A stretch of 64,000 nucleotides of DNA, taken from assembly GCF_033807715.1 (NCBI RefSeq), contig NC_084601.1, forward strand, positions 19,424,129-19,488,128. Direction: 5' to 3'. The position numbers and the translations under genes were made by a program. The notes beneath the pieces were generated by a model that saw only the letters and a program-made list of their open reading frames with translations, had not been told where the DNA came from and made no database searches. Of the stretch, positions 1 through 10,041 are shown piece after piece. Position 1 is the stretch's first letter; the number at the start of each line of letters is the position of its first letter. The stretch comes from Cololabis saira. Its lineage: Eukaryota; Chordata; Actinopteri; Beloniformes; Belonidae.

Positions 1-433
1 ACGTTTTCCCGGTGTGTGCGATCACTCGTGCACAAGCACGCAAAGTAGGTAAGGATGATTTTTCTAATTCCATTGTGATGCAGGCCCTTGCGGGGGACGA
101 ACTGCCTTCTGCTCCTAAAGTGTCGGCACAGCGATCGGGTGTTAACATTAAGGGGGGGGAGGTAATCGGCATCCCAAAAGAGAATTTAAATCTGCCGGTT
201 ACAAAGGAAAGCCTCACTAAGGCACAGAAAAGTTATCCTACACTGGGAAAATGTTTTGCTGCTCGAGATGCAGTGCAGGAGTCGTTGGGTTTCAGCCCGA
301 ACGAGCTCATTTTTGGCCACACGGTTCGCGGTCCTCTCAAGGTCCCCAAGGACAGAATTATGGCCGCGAACCTCTCTCCCCAAATGAATGTGTCTGACTT
401 TGTGAGTAAGTTCCGCGGGCGTCTTAGTGAAGG
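1..433 (+). pseudogene. Gmr1-like Ty3/gypsy pol fragment: start and end of integrase, catalytic core deleted
   Basis: Reading frame from base 12 (open before the window edge). The first part carries an ITRAQARK segment of the kind that precedes integrase in gypsy-type polyproteins, then a short LTKAQKSYPTLGKC stretch like the start of the integrase zinc-binding region. It jumps in frame to AVQESLGFSPNELIFGH and VRGPLKVPKD, which normally follow the integrase catalytic core. The core itself, including the acidic catalytic residues, is missing, so this copy cannot encode a working integrase. The frame is cut at about 433, where a foreign tail+LTR segment begins; the following integrase residues resume at 1314. 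Family assignment is from motif recognition. Confidence 0.75.
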
Positions 434-1313
434 CTGACGCCCTATCTCGGGTTTGGTGTTAAATCGTATCAAACATATTTTTGAGGGCATATGTTTGATT
501 TTGAGGGTGGGGGTGTTACGTCCCTGTAAATGTACTATTTTTGTTTACTATTTTTATTCATTTATGAGTGTCTGCTACTGGGATGCAGAGGTTTAATTGG
601 CCATCACTAAATCACCTGTGAGCTCAGGTCCTCTGGTGTGGGAGGAGTTGGAGCTGCTGCAGGTGTGCTGATGAAGAGCGACGCCCACCTCTACCAGAAG
701 CCAACCAGAGGGAACCTCTCCCCCTACAAAGCTGCTGCTGGAGCAGTGCTCGTTGGCAGTCGTCTCACTCAAACCCATGTGTGAAGACGTGCTGTCCATC
801 CTGGAGGTTGTGTGAGCTTTGGGGCTAAATGTTTGGTTTCCCTCAGCCTTTCTGCCCTTAAGTTTGGTTCCTGCTAAATCTTGTTTGTTGAAGCACTTGT
901 GAATGGAAGCAGTAGGATCAATACTAGATGGCTCCAACGCCTGACTATGTAAAAGCCTGATTTTTTTTTTTGGAGGATTGATTTAGAATAGTCAGTTTAG
1001 TATAGGTAATTTTGTTGTACTTTTGTTTTTGTTAAAGGTTAGGTTTAGTTAGTGGATTTATTATTTTAAGGTTAGGGTCCAGTTCTTATGCTTGTTTCTT
1101 TGGTTTACGTTGGAGTCATTTTCTTTATATAAACTTTAGTTCTTTGAGTTTAATTTGTAAACTGCTTCCCATCACTATTGTAAATAGTCACTTGCATCAT
1201 TTTTTTTTTCAACCTGAACAAAAGAACCATTGGTCACAATAAAACACATCTTTGCTCGCAAAACCTGCCTTTCATTTGCGTAGTCTGTGATCCCTGTAGC
1301 AGAGTACGTAATA
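434..1313 (+). mobile_element. Inserted RNase H tail, polypurine tract and LTR copy inside integrase
   Basis: This block interrupts the integrase frame. It starts with about 80 bp that match the end of the RNase H gene and the polypurine tract found at 3125-3209, followed by a full LTR. Integrase-like sequence stops at 433 and continues in frame at 1314. A two-base GG overlap at the join suggests microhomology-mediated template switching or recombination, not ordinary integration, because an integrated solo LTR would begin at its TG terminus. This origin is inference. Confidence 0.7.
514..1313 (+). repeat. LTR, internal copy
   Basis: Begins TGTTACGTCCC and ends AGTACGTAATA, an imperfect terminal inverted repeat. 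It contains a TATATAAA-like box near 1130 and AATAAA near 1240. It is nearly identical to 3210-4004; the differences noticed are the lengths of T runs (near 960 and 1200). A 114-codon open frame on the minus strand is identical in both LTRs and is regarded as chance. Confidence 0.85.
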
Positions 1314-3159
1314 GGTGCATGCGCCCTAGCCAGAGAGTTTTTGAGTGATTCTCAAAAAGAGATGAAAATGAGATGAGATGAAAGAGCACTATGATAAGGC
1401 CACTGTTGCGCGCTCTTTCTCTCCAGGAGACCAGGTGTTAGTGCTGCTGCCTATCCCTGGCTCCGCTTTGTCATCCCGTTTCTCTGGGCCACATGTGATC
1501 CTGGAGAAGATTAGCGACACTAATTATGTGATTGGCACTCCCGACAGAAGGCGTAAGAGCCGTGTCTGTCACGTGAACATGTTGAAACCATTCCATGTTA
1601 GAGAGGTAGGGTTATTAGCGACGGAGACTGTAACCACCTCTATTGGTTCTAATGTTCGGGGTGAATCTGATTCGCAGGTGCCAGAGGATGATGGGTTAAG
1701 GTTGCGTGCGTTTCCCACACAACATCCTCGGTTATGCAACTCGGAAATGATTGCCAAATTGCCAGATCACTTAAGTCACTTACTTCCCGAACACCGGAGT
1801 GATGTTGTCCAGCTAGTTGCCGATTTTCCTGTAATATTTGGGGATGTTCCTACTCGCACTACTGTGCTAGAGCATGATATTGACGTGGGGCGCGCCAGGC
1901 CTATTAAACAGCACGCGTATCGCGTCAATCCCACCAAACGAGCGCTCATGAAAAAAGAGGTGGAGTATTTGATCTCTAATGGTTTAGCGCGGTCGAGTTC
2001 GAGTCCGTGGAGCTCTCCCTGTCTATTACAGGCTAAATCAGACGGCAGCCCTAGGTTTTGTACTGATTACAGGAAGGTTAACGCAGTCACTGTGCAAGAT
2101 TCTTATCCTCTCCCTAGAATGGAAGACTGTGTGGATAACTTGGGTTCTGCTGCATTTGTGACTAAGTTAGACTTGCTTAAGGGTTACTGGCAGGTGCCAT
2201 TAACGCGCCGTGCTTCTGAAATATCTGCTTTTGTTACTCCTGATCATTTCATGCAGTATGACGTCATGGCCTTTGGTATGTGCAACGCACCGGCCACTTT
2301 TCAGAGGCTCGTTAACATTGTGTTGGAGGGGGTGCCCAACTGCAATGCTTATTTAGACGATCTAATTGTGTATTCTGGGGACTGGGCGGAGCACATTAAA
2401 CTCCTCAGAATTGTGTTCGAGCGTTTAGCGAAAGCCTCTTTGACTCTGAATTTGGCTAAATGTGAGTTTGGTAAGGCTACAGTCACTTACCTAGGCAAAG
2501 AAGTGGGGCAAGGACAAGTTCGGCCTGTTGAGGCTAAGGTTGCTGCTATTTCCGCCTACCCCGCTCCTACCACTCGGCGTGGCTTACGCCAGTTTTTAGG
2601 CGCAGCGGGCTACTACAGGTCTTTCTGTGCCAACTTCGCCACCGTTGCCCACCCCTTGACCAGTCTGTTAAGTCCGAAAAGAGCATTTATCTGGTCTCCT
2701 CCGTGTCAACATGCATTTGAGTCCATTAAATCTCTCCTGTGCAGTGCGCCCGTGTTGGCTGCTCCTGACTTCTCCCGTCCCTTTTCTCTAGAGGTGGATG
2801 CCAGTGGGGTGGGAGCTGGAGCTGTGCTGCTGCAAGAGTCTGTGAGTGGGGTCAATCATCCTGTCTGTTACTTCTCACGAAAATTCAACAAACATCAGGT
2901 GAATTATTCGACCATTGAGAAGGAGGCGCTGGCTATGTTACTTGCGCTGCAATACTTCGAGGTGTATGTTGGGTCAAGTCCGCTGCCAGTTGTCTGTTAC
3001 ACCGACCACAACCCTCTAGTATTTTTGCAGCGCATGCGTAACCATAACCAACGGCTCATGCGGTGGGCTGTCCTCATTCAGGATTATAATTTGGAAATCC
3101 GACACAAGAGGGGAGCAGATAATGTTCTGGCTGATGCCCTATCTCGGGCTTGGTGTTAA
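1314..3159 (+). pseudogene. Gmr1-like pol: integrase C-terminus, reverse transcriptase and RNase H
   Basis: The longest open frame, 1378-3159, encodes 593 residues. Residues about 37-73 form a GPY/F-type integrase C-terminal region (GPHVILEKI, HVNMLKPF). Residues about 150-420 are a reverse transcriptase with TKLDLLKGYWQVPL, AFGMCNAPATFQ and the catalytic YLDD box near residue 325. RNase H follows (FSLEVDASGVGAG near 470, TDHNPLVFL near 543) and ends ADALSRAWC at the stop, 50 bp before the LTR. Integrase before RT is the reverse of usual Ty3/gypsy order and is the known hallmark of the Gmr1 group. Upstream in-frame codons from 1314 belong to integrase, but a short tandem expansion of GATGA units at 1361-1380 introduces a stop and a shift. 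The RT and RNase H are otherwise open. Confidence 0.85.
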
Positions 3160-3209
3160 ATCATATCAACATATTTTTGAGGGCATATGTTTGATTTTGA
3201 GGGTGGGGG
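3160..3209 (+). other. Polypurine tract preceding the 3' LTR
   Basis: The 3' noncoding tail ends in GAGGGTGGGGG directly before the LTR TG, the expected plus-strand primer site. The matching tail at 434-513 differs at about four positions, more divergence than seen between the two LTRs. Confidence 0.7.
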
Positions 3210-4004
3210 TGTTACGTCCCTGTAAATGTACTATTTTTGTTTACTATTTTTATTCATTTATGAGTGTCTGCTACTGGGATGCAGAGGTTTAATTGGCCAT
3301 CACTAAATCACCTGTGAGCTCAGGTCCTCTGGTGTGGGAGGAGTTGGAGCTGCTGCAGGTGTGCTGATGAAGAGCGACGCCCACCTCTACCAGAAGCCAA
3401 CCAGAGGGAACCTCTCCCCCTACAAAGCTGCTGCTGGAGCAGTGCTCGTTGGCAGTCGTCTCACTCAAACCCATGTGTGAAGACGTGCTGTCCATCCTGG
3501 AGGTTGTGTGAGCTTTGGGGCTAAATGTTTGGTTTCCCTCAGCCTTTCTGCCCTTAAGTTTGGTTCCTGCTAAATCTTGTTTGTTGAAGCACTTGTGAAT
3601 GGAAGCAGTAGGATCAATACTAGATGGCTCCAACGCCTGACTATGTAAAAGCCTGATTTTTTTGGAGGATTGATTTAGAATAGTCAGTTTAGTATAGGTA
3701 ATTTTGTTGTACTTTTGTTTTTGTTAAAGGTTAGGTTTAGTTAGTGGATTTATTATTTTAAGGTTAGGGTCCAGTTCTTATGCTTGTTTCTTTGGTTTAC
3801 GTTGGAGTCATTTTCTTTATATAAACTTTAGTTCTTTGAGTTTAATTTGTAAACTGCTTCCCATCACTATTGTAAATAGTCACTTGCATCATTTTTTTTT
3901 CAACCTGAACAAAAGAACCATTGGTCACAATAAAACACATCTTTGCTCGCAAAACCTGCCTTTCATTTGCGTAGTCTGTGATCCCTGTAGCAGAGTACGT
4001 AATA
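3210..4004 (+). repeat. 3' LTR of the Gmr1-like element
   Basis: 795 bp, TGTTACG at the start and CGTAATA at the end, nearly identical to 514-1313. The near identity implies recent replication or sequence conversion. Confidence 0.88.
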
Positions 4005-4093
4005 CATAGTCTTTCATTAAGCAGAACTGAATTGAAAATAAATTTACTGTACACCAGGGTGGAAAATTGTCTTTGTTTGATTTCCATCAAGGC

Positions 4094-4212
4094 AAGGCAA
4101 GTTTATTCATATACAGTAGCACAATTCAACAACAAGGTGATTCACAGTGCTTTACAAAGACATTAAAACATACATAAAAAGCATGAGTTAAAGTAAAAAA
4201 ATAAATAAATAA
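4094..4212 (-). repeat. LINE 3'-tail fragment
   Basis: AAGTTTATTCATATACAGTA followed by a GTGATTCACAGTGCTTTACAAAG-type stretch is the reverse complement of a common teleost L2-like LINE 3' end (AAGCACTTT...ATAAATAAACTT). No coding sequence is present. Confidence 0.4.
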
Positions 4213-4398
4213 ATCTTGAAGGTGCTCTTTGGTGTTGGGGAAAAAAACAATATCTAGTCAAAAAAGGGAGTCCAAGGCACTCTTCTTGTGGAAAAATATT
4301 AAAAAGCCTTTATTGAAACATGGCAAATAAGTTTAAAAACATGGGAGCAGAGACCCACGCGTTTCGGCGCAAGCCTTCGTCAGGGTACTGCTCAAACA
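4213..4398 (-). repeat. Penelope-like element pseudo-LTR, downstream copy
   Basis: About 186 bp, nearly identical to 9161-9347, from CTTGAAGGTGCTCTTTGG to GGTACTGCTCAAACA on the plus strand. It contains the hammerhead-like motif at 4345-4393. Confidence 0.88.
4345..4393 (-). ncRNA. Hammerhead-ribozyme-like motif
   Basis: On the minus strand, GAGCAG and CTGCTC pair as stem I. Between them lie the core CTGACGA, a GGC/GCC stem II with a TTGC loop, GAAAC, and a GTC cleavage-site triplet before the second strand of stem I. Stem III is very short, as known for type I hammerheads in Penelope-like elements. There is one extra A before stem II relative to the simplest core. Self-cleavage is inferred. 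Confidence 0.75.
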
Positions 4399-4483
4399 GG
4401 AATTCCTAATGATATACACCTGCCCTGCACAGGTAGGAAGTCACATGAACCATTTCCCAGGTAAACATTACATGCAAGGGCCA

Positions 4484-6598
4484 CTAGGTGGCCACGCAGG
4501 TGTCAAAAGCCAGTGAATGGCCAGGTAGAGGTAGAGTAACCTTCCTAATGGCATTTTTATGCTCAGAGACTCTGTCTTTTAGACGCCTTTTTGTACGGCC
4601 TATATAAAAACAGCCACAGGAGCATGATAAACGGTACACCAGAAAGGTGGTATTGCAGTTGATGAATGCTTGAATGTTATATGTTTTGTTAGATTTGAAA
4701 TCAATAAATTGTTTGCATTCTTTCATGTTGGAGCAATGGTTGCAATAGCCACATTTGTATGTACCAGTTATCAGTCTATGGAGCCAGGTGGTCTTTTTTT
4801 TCACATTAAGATGGCTAGGTACAAGTTTGTCTCGAAGGGTGGGGGCCCTCCTAAATGTAATTTTGGGGGGGACTGGAAATACTTCTCTAAGAGTAGGGTC
4901 ACTTTTCAACAGGTTCCAGTTAGACAAAATTATCCTTTTAATCGGATTGGCAAAGCTGCTATATTTTGTGACAAAATAAACTTGATCCTGACCAGATGAC
5001 TTTCTTTTCTTTTTTTTGAACAGATCTGTCCTCTGAGTGGAGAGAGCTTTTTCATTGGCAGACTGTACAACATCAGTTTTGTAGCCCCTCTGTGTAAAAC
5101 GATGAGACATGATTTTGGCCTGCTTCTCATACTCTAGGTCTGAATCACATATACGTCTCAGGCGTTGGAATTGTCCAAAAGGTATATTCTTTTTTAGCCA
5201 GACTGGATGGAAACTATCTGCTCTCAACATAGTATTTCTGTTTGTAATTTTGCGGAAAACCGTAGTATGGAGCCGGCCATCCAGTCCTTTTGAGATAGTT
5301 AGATCTAAAAAGTTAATAGTTGTTTTTGAATGTTCCATAGATAGTTTAACATTTCTATCATTATTATTCAACAAATCATGAAACATAGACAACTCATCTT
5401 CAGAACCGGTCCAAATTAGGCAAATATCATCTATGTACCTCCCATAATACTTTATCTTGTCACTATAGACATTATTGTAAACACATTCCTTCTCCCATAG
5501 GCCTAGAAAAAGATTTGCATAATTTGGGGCAAAACATGCCCCCATGGCAGTCCCACATACCTGAAGGTATAATTGGTCTTGGAACAGAAAGATGTTATTT
5601 TTCAATGTCCATTCAGTGAGTTTAATTAAGAAATCGGATGGAGGTGAGCAGTCAGTAGGCCTGTTGGATAAGAAGTGGTTTAAAGCTTTTAGTCCATCGC
5701 CATGAGCAATATTCGTGTACAAAGACTCTACATCCATAGTGACCAGATACGAATCATCAGAAACGGTCATCTCATTCAAGATCTTTAACACATGAGTAGT
5801 GTCCTGTATATAAGACGGGAGCTGTTGGGCGAGAGGCTTTATATGAAAATCTATAAATTGGGAGGCAGGTTCTGTAAGAGAACCATTTGAGGATATAATA
5901 GGCCTTCCTGGTGGACATTCAAGGGACTTGTGTACTTTAGGGACCATATAGAACGTAGGTATACGGGGATGTTCACATAAGAGGAAATCGTGTTCTTTTT
6001 TTGAGATCCATTCGGCCTCCATGGTTGTGGACAAAAGTTCATTCAGTCTCTCTTTTGTGTGATCCATTGGATTGGAAGACAGTTTTTTGTAGAAATCTGA
6101 GTTGTTCAGTTGTCTTAGGGCTTCTTCAATGTATTTTTCTTTGTTGAGCACCACAACAGCGCCCCCCTTGTCGGCTGGCTTTATGACTAGGGAATCATTT
6201 TTTGCTAATTGGTCAATGGCCAGTTTTTCAGATTTAGTCAGATTCTCCCTAACCTTCTGAGCAGAGTTGCTGAAAAGTTCTTCAATTTCATAATCCACTT
6301 TTTTGGTAAAGGCAGTTAATGTAGCATTCGAAACTGGGGGCATAAAATGTGATTTTGGTCTGAAGGGTGAGCTTTGAACAGTTGTAACACTTCTTTCGCT
6401 GTGATGGTGGTACCAGGCTTTAAGGTGGAGGCTGCGGTAGAATCTGAACAAGTCCACTTTAGTGTTGAATTCATTTGTGTGGTAGGTAGGAGAAAAAGAC
6501 AGTCCTTTTGACAACACGCTGACACAATCAGGAGATAAGGGTGTATTAGATAGGTTGATTACTGTTTCATTCTGCTCCTGAGAGTCGGCGGTGGTCAC
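4484..6598 (-). pseudogene. Penelope-like reverse transcriptase with truncated GIY-YIG endonuclease
   Basis: An open frame of 704 codons; 6598 begins with GTG, so it is a continuation of upstream coding sequence, not a true start. Order: a VINLSNTPLSP / VLSKGLSF segment conserved in Penelope-like RTs, then KPADKGGAVVV, RPIISSNGS, VTMDVESLYTNI, the GTAMGACFAPNYANLFLG segment and the catalytic YIDD box near residue 390. FLDLTI and a basic linker follow. The C-terminus has a cysteine-rich CGYCNHC segment and VYRLSCSCGCFYIGRTKRRL, the CxC plus GIY-YIG start typical of this group. The endonuclease stops soon after, so the catalytic domain is incomplete. Confidence 0.85.
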
Positions 6599-7107
6599 TG
6601 CGATGCTCTTTGTCTTTGTCCTCTTCCTCTTCCTGCCCCTCCTTGTTTTTTTGTTTTTATGATGGATCTCCCAGGTTGCAGGCTTTCGTCCAAAAAATCA
6701 GAAGAAGAAGCATAAGATGATGCATTGGAGAAGGCAGTGGATTCTTCATCACTGCTCATGAGGTTGAAGGACACAGACCTCCGTCGTTGTGTTTCATTGC
6801 GTTTCTGTTCAGGCCAGCAGTAGACTTTCCCTTCTTTGTAGTCATTTTCATCTCTTTTAAATTTCTTGACTTTCTGTTGTCTCACCCAGTCTGTCAGTTT
6901 CTCAAGATCTTCCTTCAATTTGTTTTCAAATGGCAGCTTTTTCTGTTCATCATCAATTGTAGATATTTGTGTCTTCATTTCGTCAAGTTTTTCTTGTGTC
7001 GCTTCTCTCTCCCTCTTATTGTGCTCAATTATCAACAGAATGAGGTCCAGTGAGCATTTATTTAGAATGCCTTCCCATCTAGATCTAAAATCTGGATCTT
7101 CTAAGCC
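6595..7107 (-). pseudogene. Penelope-like element, middle N-terminal region
   Basis: Coding sequence reads GLEDPDFRSRWEGILNKC, then a strongly charged heptad-rich segment (EHNKREREATQEKLDEMK), predicted coiled coil, then a serine-rich and basic tail (GRGRGQRQRASQ) ending at 6595. It continues the frame broken by the L2 insertion and passes, with a one-base shift, into the RT frame at 6598. The apparent N-terminus upstream of 7107 is L2 tail sequence. The function of this region in the family is not established. Confidence 0.7.
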
Positions 7108-8774
7108 AAATAATAATAATAATAATAATAAAACTTTATTTGTATAGCACATTTCATACAAGAATTGTAGCTCAAAGTGCTTTACATCAATAATAAGGCA
7201 AACAGCAAGTGCAAATAAAGGGAAAGGTATAAAATAACAATCAACATCATATCAGATCCTAACGTTCTAATAGGTTACTTAGTTACCATAATCTCGTTAC
7301 AAACACACATTAAAAACATTAATCAACATCATATCAGATCCTAGTGTTCTAATAGGTTACTTGAATTACCATAATCTCATTACGGAGTATAAATAGTGAC
7401 AGTTAAAAAAATGTAAGTTTAAAAATGTAAAAGTTTAGAAAAAATTAAACAGTAGTGCGTACAGTGCAGAGTAAGTTAAAAGTGCAAGTCGGTGCAGTAA
7501 GAACTGGAACAAGTATTTAGGGTATTTAATGAGGAAGGTGGGTCAAGGTGGTGATGAAGGTGATGAGGGTGGGTCAATCAAATGCTTTGGTGTACAGATA
7601 TGTTTTAAGCTGCCTTTTGAATATCTCTAAGGTGTTTGCTTCCCTGATATTTGAGGGTAGTGCATTCCACAGTTTTGGGGCATAGTTAACAAAGGCTGCA
7701 TCACCAATCTTTTTGTGACTACTTCTGCTGATCTCTAATAGACCTGCATCAGATGATCGGAGTGTTCTAGCTGGTGTGTAGTTTGTTAGGGAGTTTGCAA
7801 TGTAGCTTGGTCCTTGTCCATTTAGGGCTTTGTATGTGAGAAGGAGGGCCTTAAAATAAATTCTAAAAGTCACAGGTAGCCAATGTAGAGTAGCTAAGAT
7901 TGGACTAATGTGTTCTCGCCTCTTGGTTTTGGTTAATAGTCTAGCTGCAGAGTTTTGAATAAGTTGGAGTCTTTCAGTGGTTTTCTTAGGAAGACCAGTG
8001 AAGAGTGCATTGCAGTAGTCCAGTCGGCTAGATATGAACGCATGAATTAGCTTCTCAGCATCATTTTGATTTATGAATGGACGAACCTTTGCTATGTTTC
8101 TGAGGTGGAAAAAAGCTGTTTTGGTCACTTTGTTTATGTGTGAGTTGAAGTTCAAGTCTGAGTCAAGGATGACGCCAAGACTAGTTACCTCAGGTTTAAT
8201 TCAGGAAGTTAAGCTTCCTAGGTTTTTAGTTAGCATCTCTCTCTCGATTTGGGACCAACTAGAAGAACTTCAGTTTTATCTTCATTTAGTTTGAGGAAAT
8301 TTGCATTCATCCATTTATTTATTGCCAACAAGCAGTTGGTAATGGATTTAATTGCTGTTGTATCGTTTGGTTCAGCGGATATGTACAATTGTGTGTCGTC
8401 TGCATAGCTATGGAAATCTACATTATATTCTCTAATGATGTCATCAAGTGGTAACATATAGAGAGAGAAGAGTAATGGACCTAAACAGCTCCCTTGTGCA
8501 ACCCCATAGCAACTTTCATGTCTCTCTGATACATTGTTTCCCAGACTAACATAAAACTTCCTTCCTCTGATATATGTCTTGAGCCAGTTCAATACACAAT
8601 CAGAGAAACCCAATATGCTTTTCAAGTCGATTGATTAAAATGTCATGATCAATAGTATCAAAAGCCGCACTGAGATCCAATAAGATAAGGATGGAGACTT
8701 TATTTGCATTTGAATTTAGTCTGAGATCACTAATTAATTTTGTCAGAGCCATTTCAGTACTGTGATATCTTCTG
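7108..8774 (-). mobile_element. L2-clade LINE inserted in the Penelope-like element
   Basis: 5'-truncated L2 LINE. Its 3' end on the minus strand is AAGTGCTATACAAATAAAG-like sequence followed by an ATT trinucleotide tail (7108-7130). The Penelope-like coding sequence reads IPRGLRIKKFPAF on one side and FGLEDPDF on the other, so the insertion point is visible. An ATTT motif is shared at both junctions, so no long TSD can be defined. Confidence 0.85.
7574..8774 (-). pseudogene. L2 LINE reverse transcriptase, frameshifted
   Basis: Three frames carry one protein. 8774-8600: YHSTEMALTKLISDL, ILLDLSAAFDTIDHDIL. 8625-8230: VLNWLKTYIRGRKFYVSL, GVAQGSCLGPLLFSLYMLPL, the catalytic FHSYADDTQLYI, and NKWMNANFLKLNEDKTE. 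8155-7574: the thumb and C-terminus (KLIHAFISSRLDYCNALF, LHWLPV, KLWNALPSNIR) ending in KTYLYTKAFD. The endonuclease is absent through 5' truncation. The frame breaks make it inactive. Confidence 0.85.
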
Positions 8775-9053
8775 AAATGCGGGGAATTTCTTAATGCGCA
8801 GGCCTCTTGGAATACGGCCTTAGCGCCAGTAATCAGACATATTGACAATGTTCCAGTGCAGCCTAATTTCTCTCTCAGACAGCTTTTTTAACTTAAAGTA
8901 TTCCCTTTTCAAGTCTGGTTCAACTTCAGGCAGTCCAGGTGTATCATCAAGTAAAGACTGAGTTACAATAATGTTCTTGCCTTGCTCACTTGAATATGAG
9001 AATGCTGTGCTGTGTCCATTCTCCATCTTGAGCTTGTTTGTAGAACTTTCCAA
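8775..9053 (-). pseudogene. Penelope-like element N-terminus with internal stop
   Basis: An ATG at 9053 starts a frame reading KLSEREIRLHWNIVNMSDYW, then a TAA at 8822-8820, then GRIPRGLRIKKFPAF up to the L2 junction. The IPRGLRI motif is typical of the N-terminal region of vertebrate Penelope-like proteins. The stop is in the middle of conserved coding sequence and is read as a disabling mutation. Confidence 0.7.
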
Positions 9054-9160
9054 TACCCTCAGAGTGCTGGTAGAGCTACTTCAGAAAGGCACTTCCCCAG
9101 TGCTGAGTAGTCATCAAGTGAAGAAAAAATCCGAAGTGCTCAGGGAATTGTTCAGAAAAA

Positions 9161-9347
9161 ATCTTGAAGGTGCTCTTTGGTGTTGGGGAAAAAAAACAAT
9201 ATCTAGTCAAAAAAGGGAGTCCAAGGCACTCATCTTGTGGAAAAATATTAAAAAGCTTTTATTGAAACATGGCAAATAAGTTTAAAAACATGGGAGCAGA
9301 GACCCACGCGTTTCGGCGCAAGCCTTCGTCAGGGTACTGCTCAAACA
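9161..9347 (-). repeat. Penelope-like element pseudo-LTR, upstream copy
   Basis: Direct repeat of 4213-4398. Homology ends at GCTCAAACA just before a long (TA)n tract. Confidence 0.88.
9294..9342 (-). ncRNA. Hammerhead-ribozyme-like motif, second copy
   Basis: 49 nt identical to 4345-4393: stem I GAGCAG/CTGCTC, core CTGACGA and GAAAC, stem II GGC/GCC, and GTC before stem I. Confidence 0.75.
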
Positions 9348-9540
<193 letters not shown>

Positions 9541-9759
9541 GGAATTTGTAAGATTTTAATTTGATGAAGTTTTGCAACCTTTGCTGGGTTTACCAGCCGC
9601 CATGTCACCCCGGGGGCCACACGCGTCTGCGAGCTGCGTCAGTGATATCAGCCAGTGCGCGGCACCGCAGCAGCTGCAGCCTGGAAACTTCACTAGAACA
9701 CACGGAAGGGAAATATACCAGTCCAGACGTCACGGTGGGGGTGGCGTTTACTCATAACC
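9541..9759 (+). promoter_or_regulatory. Upstream region of gene 1
   Basis: Moderately GC-rich, unlike its AT-rich neighbours, with a GACGTCAC CRE-like site near 9725. No coding sequence or repeat was recognised. Confidence 0.4.
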
Positions 9760-9767
9760 TATAAAAG
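9760..9767 (+). promoter_or_regulatory. TATA box of gene 1
   Basis: TATAAAAG lies about 130 bp before the proposed ATG at 9892, leaving room for a start site near 9790 and a 100-bp leader. Confidence 0.55.
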
Positions 9768-9891
9768 AGAAAATGTCTTTCTGACTAAAGACCTCTTCCA
9801 CTGAAAAACGTTCAAGGACGTCACACCATTTATCAGCTGAGACAAAGATCGAATCCTTTAACATTTTATTTAACGCTTAAGTTAAAAAAAA

Positions 9892-10041
9892 ATGTCGGTG
9901 ATCCTTACACGACAAAGTAACCAGGACCGCTTTTGTGGTGGAAGTACAAAGGCGGACGAGGACGAGATGCCCCGCGACTCGCTGTGTACAGGGAAACGAA
10001 AGAGATCTGTTGGTAACTGCGCAGCTGGAGACACAGACGAG
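9892..10041 (+). CDS. Gene 1 exon 1
   Basis: ATG at 9892, 50 codons, rich in D, E, K and R, ending GACGAG before GTAGGT. An alternative donor four bases later (GTAGAC) would shift the frame. Confidence 0.5.

Larger units (their letters stand above)
4213..9347 (-). mobile_element. Penelope-like retroelement (Neptune/Poseidon type), full span, interrupted by L2
   Basis: A complete but inactivated Penelope-like element on the minus strand. It has direct terminal repeats (4398-4213 and 9347-9161), an N-terminal region (9053 down to 8775), a 1.67-kb L2 insertion, a coiled-coil-rich region (7107-6595), then reverse transcriptase and a GIY-YIG endonuclease start (6598-4484). Penelope-like elements characteristically combine RT, GIY-YIG and pseudo-LTRs. 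Defects seen are an in-frame stop at 8820-8822, the L2 insertion, a one-base frame change near 6598 and an early stop inside the endonuclease. Its upstream end abuts a (TA)n microsatellite. Confidence 0.88.

Noticed and set aside
593..937. 114-codon minus-strand open frame, identical at 3633-3289
   Set aside because: It lies within the LTRs; identity simply reflects LTR identity, and the protein is low-complexity with no family motif.
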